From MWDF01 sp964577435 (lineage in GTDB: Bacteria > Bacillota > DTU025 > MWDF01): a stretch of DNA of 19,562 bases. This document shows, piece by piece, positions 1 to 6,520 of the stretch. Each line of letters starts with the position of its first letter. Position 1 is the stretch's first letter. Both the position numbers and the translations under genes were made by a program. The DNA is taken from assembly GCA_964577435.1 (NCBI GenBank), contig CAZNZD010000028.1:1-19562 (forward strand), read 5' to 3'. Under the pieces are notes generated by a model that ran no database searches, had not been told where the DNA came from, and worked only from the letters and a program-made list of their open reading frames with translations.

Positions 1-90
1 GTTGATGAAGCGGCTGAAAAGATTTTCAAAGTAATAGGCTTGGTCAGTTCAGCAGATGTTGCATTATATGGAGCGGAGGAACTAAAAGAT

Positions 91-447
91 CTAGGCAAGC
101 TTTATGGTTTGCATAATCTGTTTGAGATTGCTTATGAAATGCTCGCAGATGCCCATGAACAGCTGGGAGGCGAAGCTGACGGCCTCCTCGTAGAGCCTGA
201 ATCTGATGGCCAGGAAGAGCGCGACCGCGATAAGCACGGAGCCTATTATCCATGGCTTCCTCCAGAAGACCGCTATCGCCGCCAGAATGAGGATGGAGGG
301 AAGGGAGTGGATAATGAAGCCGAGCATCTGCTCCATGATCGGTCCTTCTCCGAAGACGTCGAAGGAGAACAGCATAAGGAAGATGCCATAGGCTACTGCC
401 ACAAGCTTCATCGCCAGGATGAAGCGATCCTTTGCGCTTTTCAGCAT
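91..447 (-). CDS. Small DUF7670-like integral membrane protein
   Basis: A 118-residue hydrophobic protein with about four membrane segments (near residues 8-25, 40-60, 65-85 and a weaker one at 88-105). The motif FDVFGEG following the first helix, then a helix with HSLPS and the WRKPWIIG turn, recalls the DUF7670 family of ~120-residue membrane proteins of unknown function; this is recognition from memory. ATG at 447 is chosen because GGGAGGTGA lies just upstream; a GTG at 456 overlaps that site and is less likely. It is the last gene of the VTC-DUF4956 group, 72 bp after DUF4956, and may share its transcript. The 3' third is clearly more AT-rich than the rest of the window. No function can be assigned. 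Confidence 0.75.
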   Translation of the reverse strand: MLKSAKDRFILAMKLVAVAYGIFLMLFSFDVFGEGPIMEQMLGFIIHSLPSILILAAIAVFWRKPWIIGSVLIAVALFLAIRFRLYEEAVSFASQLFMGICEHFISNLKQIMQTIKLA

Positions 448-519
448 TGCCGTCACCTCCCGCGTAGTGTTTCGACATCTCGCCCTTATTCCCTCTATTG
501 CATCTGGTGGCAGCCCGGT

Positions 520-1209
520 TCATGCGTAGATGGTATCCTCAGCCTCCTGGGCCGTAAGCGTTATGCTCAGGTTGCCGTTTCTGGCCCTGAGCTCGTCGAT
601 CAGCTTCTTGCTGTCGGCTGCCCCCCTCAGGTTCACCGTGTATACAAGCTCGAAGAGGGTGCCGAAGTCGGTGGACTTGATCTTCCTGAGGCGCCATGAC
701 CTGGCGTGCCTTCCCAGGATGTCGTCGAAGAGCCCCTGGTAGTTCATGTTCTCCGGGACGGCGATCTTCAGCTGCATCACGCTCGACTTCGGACCGACCA
801 TCCCGGCAAGGTGCATCGCAGCCATCGCGGCACACATTATCGCGGCGAAAAGCGCGGCATAGCCGAGATATCCGATTCCGCACGCGAGCCCTACGCCGAG
901 GGAGAACAGGACGAATGCGATGTCCCGAGGCTCTCCTGCCGCGCTTCTGAAGCGAATCAGGCTGAAGGCGCCTGCAAGGCTGAATGCGCGCGCGACGTTG
1001 TTGCCGATGAGGAATACTATCGCTCCAACTATCGCGGGCATCATGATTAGAGTCATCGCAAATCCCCTTGAGTAGCCCTCGGCCCTCCTTATGAGAATAT
1101 AGGCCAGGCTGATCGCACACCCTAAGGAAAGCGCTGTCCCCAGGACAGCGAGGGTGTTCAAGACAGTGAACGGCTCGTTTCCGGTCGAGGCAAGGATGCT
1201 TTCGATCAT
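520..1209 (-). CDS. DUF4956 family membrane protein
   Basis: A 229-residue protein with an N-terminal membrane half (segments near residues 15-38, 50-70, 75-90, 98-135) and a soluble C-terminal alpha/beta domain (about 150-229). The stretch from GNNVARAFSLAGA through LIRFRSAAGEPRDIAFV is the hallmark of DUF4956. The family commonly sits beside VTC-type polyphosphate polymerase genes, as here. Its ATG overlaps the stop codon of the upstream VTC gene as ATGA, so translation is probably coupled; AAGGAG lies about 9 nt before the start. By context it is a partner or membrane anchor of the VTC protein, but its biochemical role is not established. Length is normal for the family and the frame is intact. 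Confidence 0.88.
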   Translation of the reverse strand: MIESILASTGNEPFTVLNTLAVLGTALSLGCAISLAYILIRRAEGYSRGFAMTLIMMPAIVGAIVFLIGNNVARAFSLAGAFSLIRFRSAAGEPRDIAFVLFSLGVGLACGIGYLGYAALFAAIMCAAMAAMHLAGMVGPKSSVMQLKIAVPENMNYQGLFDDILGRHARSWRLRKIKSTDFGTLFELVYTVNLRGAADSKKLIDELRARNGNLSITLTAQEAEDTIYA

Positions 1210-2030
1210 AATGACACGCTCCTTCTTAGGTCCTTTACGTAGATGTTTCCCTGGTGCTTGGGCTGACCTTTTAGATCCGCGCCGGAAGGCGTGCAGGCTG
1301 AGCCTCGGGCAAGGCTTAGAAGGGCCATCTCGTGCTCTGTGCCGTACTTCGAGAAGCCCTGCCTATGTAAACCGGCCTCTGAAAGCATCCTGGAAAGCCA
1401 GAGCGGCACCGATGAGGAGAATTTCACCTCCATTAGGACCTGGTCAGCCCCGATGATCCGCTCCCCGTAGGAAGGATTTCTTAGAGACGCCTCAGCCCTT
1501 CTTGCCACGATATCCGTGTCGAAGGTGATCCTTAGGCCGTTGTCCGCCGCTGCTGAAAAGGCGACCCTTGTGTAGCCGATGAATGCTGACGGCCTTACTT
1601 CATAGGTGCCGAGGAAGAAGGCGATCTCGGACGCCACTTGGTTATTGATGTATCCTTCAAGCCGGGGCGCGATGCCTGTGGCCACGAAATCCTCGGCCTG
1701 CCTCAGCGTCATAGTCGCGCGCCTCTTCCCGACAACCCCGTCGAACTTCTTCTTGATTTCCAGGAACACGGTGTCCCCATCCTGCTTCGGGCCGCCGTAG
1801 GAGCGCATCCTGAGCTTCTCCTTATAAAGGGGATGGCTCAGGGAATGCCTTATAAGTGCCCTGTCAGACGTGTCGAAGTAGACGCTTGATATGCAGTAGC
1901 CGGACCCGCCGGGGCAATGCTCGTCAAAGCCCATCCTTGCTGCGAGCCTGCCGGCGAACGACTCCGCCTCGTGCCTTCCGATGAGGTACTTTATCTCATA
2001 GCGCTTGAATGTCGAGGCATCCACTGCCAT
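1206..2030 (-). CDS. VTC-domain (polyphosphate polymerase-like) protein
   Basis: A 274-residue soluble protein matching the VTC domain of the CYTH/TTM tunnel-enzyme superfamily; in yeast Vtc4 this domain makes polyphosphate from ATP. The visible signature is the basic and acidic strand pattern: KRYEIKYLI at residues 9-17, the YFDT turn near 51, KLRMRSYG near 73, the FLEIKKKF strand near 89, then KRRATM, and LMEVKFSS near 210. These Lys/Arg and Glu residues line the tunnel in the family. ATG 2030 has a GGAGG 10 nt upstream; a GTG two codons later (2024) is better spaced from a second GGAGG that touches the ATG, so the true start may be 2024. It is the first gene of a coupled group with DUF4956. 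No CotH kinase gene, a frequent companion, is in the window. Whether it makes polyphosphate here is inferred. Confidence 0.88.
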   Translation of the reverse strand: MAVDASTFKRYEIKYLIGRHEAESFAGRLAARMGFDEHCPGGSGYCISSVYFDTSDRALIRHSLSHPLYKEKLRMRSYGGPKQDGDTVFLEIKKKFDGVVGKRRATMTLRQAEDFVATGIAPRLEGYINNQVASEIAFFLGTYEVRPSAFIGYTRVAFSAAADNGLRITFDTDIVARRAEASLRNPSYGERIIGADQVLMEVKFSSSVPLWLSRMLSEAGLHRQGFSKYGTEHEMALLSLARGSACTPSGADLKGQPKHQGNIYVKDLRRSVSL

Positions 2031-2099
2031 ACCTCCAGTTCCTCCGCGGGCGATCGAAGATGCTTGGGCTCCCGCAGTTGATTAAAGGATAGTGCGGCA

Positions 2100-2128
2100 T
2101 TGTTACATCCTCTTGGATGGCATGTGAA
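2100..2128 (-). promoter_or_regulatory. Putative promoter of the VTC-DUF4956 operon
   Basis: On the minus strand TTCACA (2128-2123) is followed after 17 bp by TAACAA (2105-2100), about 70 nt before the VTC start. The -35 box matches 5 of 6 consensus positions, the -10 only about 3. A small perfect inverted repeat, CATCC-TCTT-GGATG (2106-2119), fills the spacer, and TGTTACA occurs as a direct repeat at 2101-2107 and 2134-2140. These could be regulator sites. Confidence 0.38.
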
Positions 2129-2150
2129 CAAGATGTTACAGGATGAGAAT

Positions 2151-2187
2151 CTTAAGGCCGGCGCATAGCGACTGCGCCGGCCTTAGG
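2151..2187 (-). terminator. Long inverted repeat downstream of the MFS gene
   Basis: A perfect 13-bp stem (2153-2165 with 2173-2185, arm TAAGGCCGGCGCA) and a 7-nt loop; the stem extends to 2151/2187 if one G-U pair is allowed. It lies about 90 bp after the MFS stop codon and upstream of the VTC promoter, so it most likely ends the MFS transcript. Neither strand has a proper T run after it, so it is a non-canonical terminator or an RNA 3' stabiliser. Confidence 0.55.
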
Positions 2188-2275
2188 CTACTTGACTGTC
2201 ATTATGCTATAGCTGCGATGCTCAGCTCAGCTCGACTTACCTGACCTGCTGGCGGCCTTTCCGGGCCTTACGCGT

Positions 2276-3490
2276 TCAGGCATTCCTTTCTCGCCTCTTG
2301 CCGGCGGCATAGAACGCCACCATAAGCATCGCTGCCATGAATGCCATCGCCGAGCCGAAATAGAAGGGGGCGCCTCCTCCGGCCCTGTCGTAGAGGACGC
2401 CTGCTATAAGGCTTGCGGGAAGCAGTGTTATCCCCACAAGGAAGTTATAGATGCCAAGGCAGGTCCCCTTGGCCCTGCTGTCCGAGATGTCTGCGACGAG
2501 CGCCTTCTGTATGCCGTCGGTGCTGGCGCTGTAGAGCCCGTACAAAGCGAACAGGGCCACCACGGCAGCGGGGCTTCCGGTCCTGCCGAAAAGGAAATAA
2601 ACGACGGAATACAGCAGGTAGCCGAATATGATGAGCCTTTCCCGCCCTATGCGGTCGGAGAGGATGCCCGCCGGCACGGAGAAAAGCACCGATACGGAGT
2701 TGAAGACGAGATAAACCACAGGGATGTATGAATCGGCTATTCCGACGTCGCTTGCCTTCACGAGAAGCAGCGCGTCGGTGGAGTTGCCGAGCGTGAAGAC
2801 GAAGATGATGCCGAGGAAGGCGTAGAACCTTGCCGGCAGGTCCTTCAGTGAGAGCCTGCCCAGCCGCTCCTCCTTCGGCCTCCGGGCTTCGCGGACGAAG
2901 GCTAAAAGCGAGATCAGGCCGAATATCGCCGGCAGGCCCGATATAAGGAACACCTTTCGATACTGCTCGGGGAAGGCGGCAAGAAGCCCCGCCGCAAGCA
3001 AAGGGCCCACTATGGCTCCGCTGTTGTCCATCGCCTTGTGGAAGCCGAAGCTCCTGCCGCGGTCGGCCTTCCCGCTTGAAGCCGCAACGAGGCTGTCCCT
3101 GGGCGCTGTCCGTATGCCCTTTCCTACCCTCTCGACGAATCTGATCGCCAGCACGTCGAATGGCGCCCTTGCTATCGCGAACAGCGGGAAAAGGAAGGAG
3201 GAGAAGGCGTAGCCTGCCACCATGAACGGCTTGTTGCGTCCTATGCGGTCGCTAAGCCAGCCCGATGCCGCCTTAAGAAGCGAGGCTGTGCTCTCCGCTA
3301 TTCCTTCAATGAGAGATAGCTGCGTCTTTGTCGCGCCAAGTGACAAAAGGAAGAGAGGCATGACGGAATATGCCATCTTGCTGGTCGTATCCGTAAGGAA
3401 GCTTGTCAGCCCGACGAAGAAGACGTTCCTGTCTAAACCCAGTATCCTGCCGTCCGCGGCATTGCCCTCGCGCTCGTCCGGTTTCCTCAA
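2276..3490 (-). CDS. MFS family transporter
   Basis: A 404-residue polytopic protein of usual MFS length. The loop 2-3 motif A is clear as GWLSDRIGRNK near residues 77-87 and is repeated in the second half as GILSDRIGRER near 275-285, the internal duplication of 12-helix MFS carriers. The ERVGKGIRTAPRDS segment near 138-151 marks the subgroup of probable drug or solute exporters annotated as general MFS antiporters. The substrate cannot be read from the sequence. The start is TTG at 3490, with GGAGGG 7 nt upstream; no closer ATG fits. A good promoter lies just upstream and a large inverted repeat downstream, so it is probably a single-gene unit. Confidence 0.87.
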   Translation of the reverse strand: MRKPDEREGNAADGRILGLDRNVFFVGLTSFLTDTTSKMAYSVMPLFLLSLGATKTQLSLIEGIAESTASLLKAASGWLSDRIGRNKPFMVAGYAFSSFLFPLFAIARAPFDVLAIRFVERVGKGIRTAPRDSLVAASSGKADRGRSFGFHKAMDNSGAIVGPLLAAGLLAAFPEQYRKVFLISGLPAIFGLISLLAFVREARRPKEERLGRLSLKDLPARFYAFLGIIFVFTLGNSTDALLLVKASDVGIADSYIPVVYLVFNSVSVLFSVPAGILSDRIGRERLIIFGYLLYSVVYFLFGRTGSPAAVVALFALYGLYSASTDGIQKALVADISDSRAKGTCLGIYNFLVGITLLPASLIAGVLYDRAGGGAPFYFGSAMAFMAAMLMVAFYAAGKRRERNA

Positions 3491-3529
3491 AGCGATGCCC
3501 TCCTAAACCTTGATGCAGCCTGTGATTGC

Positions 3530-3558
3530 ATTATAAGGCTTATGGAGGGCGTTTATAA
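3530..3558 (-). promoter_or_regulatory. Promoter of the MFS gene
   Basis: Minus strand TTATAA (3558-3553), 17-bp spacer, then a perfect TATAAT (3535-3530). The predicted start of transcription is near 3523, giving a leader of about 33 nt before the TTG start. It separates the MFS gene from the lipoprotein gene upstream. Confidence 0.6.
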
Positions 3559-3583
3559 GCCCGGGGCCGGCAGCAACCTTAGC

Positions 3584-4081
3584 CTACCAGGAGCCGGGAT
3601 AGTCCAGGACCTCCTCAAGCGAGGAGAGGCTGGCTGAATGAAGCGTGTCATAGTACTTATCCATTACAACGAAGTAAGCGTCCTCCGCCGTGAAGCTGTC
3701 TGGGACAATGAAGAACAGGGAACCCGCGAGCGGGTTGTCCTTGTCAGCAAGAAACCAGATCGCATCGTATACCGTACCTTCGGACGGATGGAAGTTGTTG
3801 TAGCGCACATCGTCGCCGTAGCAGTCGTAGAGGCCGAAGATCAGCTCGTCTCTTATGTCCGCAGGCTGCGACGCCGTATAGGCAAGCTCGAGCCCGATAA
3901 TCATGTAATGCTGGCCTGCCGGGGCCCACGTGACCTGCTGCGAAGGGTCGCTCGCTGAGTAAAGGCCCGTGCTCTCGGCGTACCTTGATGCTGCTGCCGT
4001 CCAACGGGGGAGACATCCTGCAGTGGCCATAAGCGCTGCGGCTAGGATCGCGATGGCGCATACCCTGGTCGTAAGTCTCAT
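3584..4081 (-). CDS. Small predicted lipoprotein of unknown function
   Basis: A 165-residue protein with an export signal: MRLTTR, a hydrophobic stretch (residues 7-20), and TAGC with the candidate lipidated Cys at 23. Thr at -3 is unusual for a lipobox, so simple secretion is possible. ATG 4081 was chosen because GGAGGT lies 8 nt upstream and the signal peptide starts there; an upstream in-frame ATG would place 32 charged residues before the signal. The mature part is rich in Tyr and Asp with no family I recognise. It resembles a small extracellular domain built around the core HYMIIGLELAYTAS and a W-F-L-A-D-K-D-N segment. It is divergent from the LCP gene across a 148-bp shared upstream region. 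Confidence 0.7.
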   Translation of the reverse strand: MRLTTRVCAIAILAAALMATAGCLPRWTAAASRYAESTGLYSASDPSQQVTWAPAGQHYMIIGLELAYTASQPADIRDELIFGLYDCYGDDVRYNNFHPSEGTVYDAIWFLADKDNPLAGSLFFIVPDSFTAEDAYFVVMDKYYDTLHSASLSSLEEVLDYPGSW

Positions 4082-4180
4082 CTTTCGGCACCTCCGGTAA
4101 TAAAACTGCTGCTTTAGACGCATTGAACCGTAGCTTTGTGCCGCCTTGGCACATGATTTTCCGGCCTTATGCCGCACTCT

Positions 4181-4208
4181 TTGAGATAGAATACGTTATA
4201 GATATTAT
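4181..4208 (+). promoter_or_regulatory. Putative promoter of the LCP gene
   Basis: TTGAGA (4181-4186), 16-bp spacer, TATTAT (4203-4208); each box matches 5 of 6 consensus positions. It would start transcription near 4215, giving a very short leader of about 15 nt that still contains AAGGGA before the ATG at 4230. Confidence 0.5.
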
Positions 4209-4229
4209 AACGGCTGAAGGGAACATAAG

Positions 4230-5321
4230 ATGTCGCAGGGGCAAAGACAGCATAATGGCGCGCAGGAAGCGCAGGCGACGGTTCAAACTGAATCCAGGGT
4301 GAGGAGGGGCTGGCCCTTTATGGCCAAGCTTGCCCTAGCGCTTTGCGTGATCCTGGTCCTGAGCCTGTCATATGCATACTTCATCCTTCCCGAATCCCTT
4401 CCATGGAACGAACCGCTTAGCTCAGGCTGGCTGGGCGATGCATATGACCCCATGCTGCCCGACTTCGGCATCAGCGAGGGCTCGCCCGTGACGCTGGGAG
4501 GCGGAATGGACCAGGAACTCGCCTCGTGGGAGAATGACGAGGTGTTCGCCGTCCTGATGATGGGCTTCGACTATAACTACCCCGGAAGGATAAGGGAGGG
4601 CGGAGGCCTTCCCGGACGCCCCGACGCGATCATGCTTCTGATTCTGCCGAAGGACAGGCAGGCGGCGACAGTGGTCTCCATACCCAGAGACACTCTTGTT
4701 CCCATGGACTCCTACGGGAATGAGGAGAGGATAAACGCCCTGTACAGGGATTCAAACCCTGCGAGGGTGGCAAACGCAGTACGCTACCTCACCGGTATAT
4801 CCCCCGACCGATGGGTCAGCATCGACTTCAAGGGGTTCGTCAATGTGATAGACAGGCTGGGCGGGGTGGACATGCTGGTTGAAAACGACATGTACATCTG
4901 GGATGACCTTAACGGCAGGTACTTCTTCATCCGAAACGGCCTTCAGCACTTCGACGGGGCGACTTCCCTTATGTACGTCAGGTTCAGGGGCGATGCCATG
5001 GGGGACATCAACCGCACCTCAAGGCAGATAAAGTTCCTGAAGACGCTTGCCTCGCAGGCTGTCCGCTGGAACACCGTAGGGGAGATAAGCGGAATAATCT
5101 CCGACGTCAAGGACAGCTTCAAGACCGACATGTCGGAGGGCGAGGCCATGGCCCTCGGGCTGAGGCTTCTTAAGATCGGAGTGAGTAACCTGGACGGCTT
5201 CACCGTGCCCGGGGTTTTCGACGGCCCCTACTGGAGGCCTGACCTGGAGGCGGTCAGGATGCTTATCGAAGGGGTTCTGACAGGGCCTGGGCAGGACGGT
5301 AACCCCGAGCCGCCCCTCTAG
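4230..5321 (+). CDS. LytR-CpsA-Psr (LCP) family cell-wall ligase
   Basis: A 363-residue protein with a basic N-terminus, one membrane helix (about residues 31-53) and an extracellular LCP domain (about 104-280). Family marks are GRPDAIML and SIPRDTLV, whose Arg and Asp residues bind the polyprenyl-pyrophosphate substrate and Mg2+, then NEERINALY, the VSIDFKGFVNVIDRLGGVD block, and a C-terminal DGATSLMYVRFR...DINRTSRQ with the conserved arginines. LCP enzymes transfer undecaprenyl-linked polymers such as teichoic acids or capsule onto peptidoglycan outside the membrane. The gene stands alone between a divergent lipoprotein gene and a convergent MerR gene, so the polymer cannot be named. A proline-rich tail of about 10 residues is unremarkable. 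Confidence 0.92.
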   Translation: MSQGQRQHNGAQEAQATVQTESRVRRGWPFMAKLALALCVILVLSLSYAYFILPESLPWNEPLSSGWLGDAYDPMLPDFGISEGSPVTLGGGMDQELASWENDEVFAVLMMGFDYNYPGRIREGGGLPGRPDAIMLLILPKDRQAATVVSIPRDTLVPMDSYGNEERINALYRDSNPARVANAVRYLTGISPDRWVSIDFKGFVNVIDRLGGVDMLVENDMYIWDDLNGRYFFIRNGLQHFDGATSLMYVRFRGDAMGDINRTSRQIKFLKTLASQAVRWNTVGEISGIISDVKDSFKTDMSEGEAMALGLRLLKIGVSNLDGFTVPGVFDGPYWRPDLEAVRMLIEGVLTGPGQDGNPEPPL

Positions 5322-5358
5322 GGGGGAGCCCACGGAGCCATCCGGCAGCAATGATCGA

Positions 5359-6108
5359 TCAGGCCTTCCTTTCCCTCTCCCTAGCGACATAGTTCTTCAT
5401 CGATGCGCTCATGAATGAGGCAAGCCCAGGCGCCATGTCCTCATAGGTCTTGGTGAACCTGGCGTCCTCTACGTAAAGCTCCGCCAGGCCTTCGAAGATG
5501 TCGAGCGTGCAGTCGTAGAACCACTTCGTTATGCTCGCCCTGTGCCTTCCCATAAGCTCAAGCACCTCAGGATCCTCAGGCCCCTTGCCCCTTGCAGCGA
5601 TAATCGCCTCCATGTTCTGCTTCTGCTCGAGCTTGAACTGCTCCCACTGATCTCTGTCGTACTTGGACGCGCGCCTCTCGGACTCCTCGAACGCCTCCCC
5701 GTACAGGCGCCTGGCTTCCTGCCTGTGGCTATCGTGGTCGAATCCTTCGAACAGCTCTTCCATCATTTCCTTCCGTCCTTTCCTTATCGCCTCAAGGCTC
5801 CTGTCTACAAGCCTGATAAGAGAGTTTAGCTGGCCAAGCTTCTCCGTCAGCATTGCGCGGTGCTTCTTGAGCGAGGCCTCCCTGTCGCTTACGGCCGCTG
5901 AGACCATGCCAGCGATATCCTTCAGGCCGAACCCCATGCTCTTAAGGAGAAGCACCTGCTGAAGCTTGATCAGGTCCTCCTCCCCATAGAGCCTGTAGCC
6001 CGAGCCGTTTCTTAAGCCGGGGCTGAGAAGGCCTATCCTGTCATAGTGCTGCAGAGCCCTGACCGTAGCGCCTGAGGCCTTCGAGACCTGCTTGATCGTA
6101 TGCTGCAT
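5359..6108 (-). CDS. MerR family regulator with TipAS effector domain
   Basis: A 249-residue TipA-like regulator. Residues 3-70 form the MerR winged helix-turn-helix (TIKQVSKASGATVRALQHYD, then RLYGEEDL), residues 75-110 the dimerising coiled coil, and about 120-245 a TipAS domain ending in a helix with the family pattern FTKTYEDMAPGLASFM. In Streptomyces TipAL this domain traps thiopeptide antibiotics and triggers promoter activation; related proteins bind other amphipathic compounds. GGAGGCGAT precedes ATG 6108. Its own promoter carries a 19-bp spacer with a dyad, so it very likely regulates itself. No dedicated target gene is adjacent; the MFS exporter 2 kb away has an ordinary promoter and no matching dyad, so a link to it is not supported. 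Confidence 0.92.
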   Translation of the reverse strand: MQHTIKQVSKASGATVRALQHYDRIGLLSPGLRNGSGYRLYGEEDLIKLQQVLLLKSMGFGLKDIAGMVSAAVSDREASLKKHRAMLTEKLGQLNSLIRLVDRSLEAIRKGRKEMMEELFEGFDHDSHRQEARRLYGEAFEESERRASKYDRDQWEQFKLEQKQNMEAIIAARGKGPEDPEVLELMGRHRASITKWFYDCTLDIFEGLAELYVEDARFTKTYEDMAPGLASFMSASMKNYVARERERKA

Positions 6109-6126
6109 ATCATCGCCTCCGTGAAG

Positions 6127-6157
6127 AGGATAAACTATGACGTAACGTAATAGTCAA
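6127..6157 (-). promoter_or_regulatory. MerR-type promoter with 19-bp spacer and 21-bp operator
   Basis: Minus strand TTGACT (6157-6152) and TATCCT (6132-6127) are separated by exactly 19 bp, the stretched spacing that MerR proteins correct by DNA distortion. The spacer is covered by a near-perfect 21-bp dyad (6134-6154, arms ACTATGACGT and ACGTAATAGT around one central base, one mismatch). The promoter faces the MerR/TipAS gene, about 20 bp before its start, so this is an autoregulatory operator. Confidence 0.8.
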
Positions 6158-6236
6158 GATGCTTCTTGAAGAATTCAGGATTGAAGGATAGGGGCGGCCG
6201 TTGCCAGCCGCCAAGGGGAGATTGCATAAAAATGTC

Positions 6237-6264
6237 TTCACAAAGCGCCCGCATGGGCTATAAT
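6237..6264 (+). promoter_or_regulatory. Strong promoter of the rsgA leader transcript
   Basis: TTCACA (6237-6242), 16-bp spacer, perfect TATAAT (6259-6264); the -35 matches 5 of 6. The predicted start is near 6271. A GGCGGC/GCCGCC inverted repeat (6193-6198 with 6207-6212) lies 25 bp upstream. Confidence 0.65.
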
Positions 6265-6307
6265 CGTGTTGTGGCCGCGGTCTTGCGGCACGAAGGGGTG
6301 TTGTTTG

Positions 6308-6346
6308 ATGAGGGAAGTCATGATGGAGAGTGTGGCGTTCCGATAA
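6308..6346 (+). CDS. Putative 12-residue leader peptide
   Basis: ATG 6308 opens a 12-codon frame (MREVMMESVAFR) closed by TAA at 6344-6346. AGGGGTG (6294-6300) sits 7 nt before the ATG, a good ribosome binding site. The ORF lies between the 5' hairpin and the later hairpins plus terminator, the usual arrangement of translation-sensitive attenuators. No run of a single amino acid points to charging of one tRNA. A chance ORF of this size is possible. Confidence 0.35.
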   Translation: MREVMMESVAFR

Positions 6347-6438
6347 TCGAATAGCCGCGGGCAAGGGTTCTTCGACCCCGGCCCGGTACAGAGGACAGCT
6401 TATCTGAGCGCGCTTGAAGGCGTGCTCTTACGGATATG

Positions 6439-6469
6439 ATCCGCAGAGGCTTCCCCTCTGCGGATTTTT
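6439..6469 (+). terminator. Intrinsic terminator upstream of rsgA
   Basis: A perfect 11-bp stem (ATCCGCAGAGG 6439-6449 with its complement 6455-6465), a 5-nt loop, then TTTT (6466-6469). It lies about 50 bp before the rsgA start, with no convincing promoter in between, so rsgA expression probably depends on readthrough. Confidence 0.88.
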
Positions 6470-6520
6470 ATATGCACGCGGCGAGGGCGGGGGATCACAA
6501 GCGGAAGGGTGATCATAGGA

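Larger units (their letters stand above)
6271..6469 (+). ncRNA. Structured leader or small RNA ahead of rsgA, probable attenuator
   Basis: A discrete ~200-nt unit between a strong promoter and an intrinsic terminator. Hairpins visible by eye are: 6271-6278 with 6285-6291 (GCGGCAC arm, one bulged G); 6359-6362/6381-6384 stacked on 6365-6368/6375-6378; 6406-6413 with 6420-6427 (8 bp, one G-U); and the terminator. CGGAT (6431-6435) can pair with ATCCG (6439-6443), the 5' arm of the terminator, and CAGAGG (6389-6394) can pair with CCTCTG (6455-6460), its 3' arm, so alternative folds that break the terminator exist. A 12-codon ORF lies inside. It matches no RNA family that I recognise (checked against RNase P, SRP, 6S, tmRNA, T-box and common riboswitch motifs). 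It could be a free small RNA instead of an rsgA leader. Confidence 0.5.

Noticed and set aside
1..699. Long open plus-strand frame beginning at the window edge
   Set aside because: The first ~50 codons look protein-like, but the frame runs antisense through the well supported DUF7670-like and DUF4956 genes and becomes low-complexity and charge-rich there. At most its first part could be the end of a gene from outside the window, and no stop supports that.
6307..6406. RNase P RNA-like words (GAGGGAAGTC and ACAGAGGACAGCTTA)
   Set aside because: They vaguely resemble conserved regions I and V, but the 90-nt spacing is far too short and the other conserved regions are absent.
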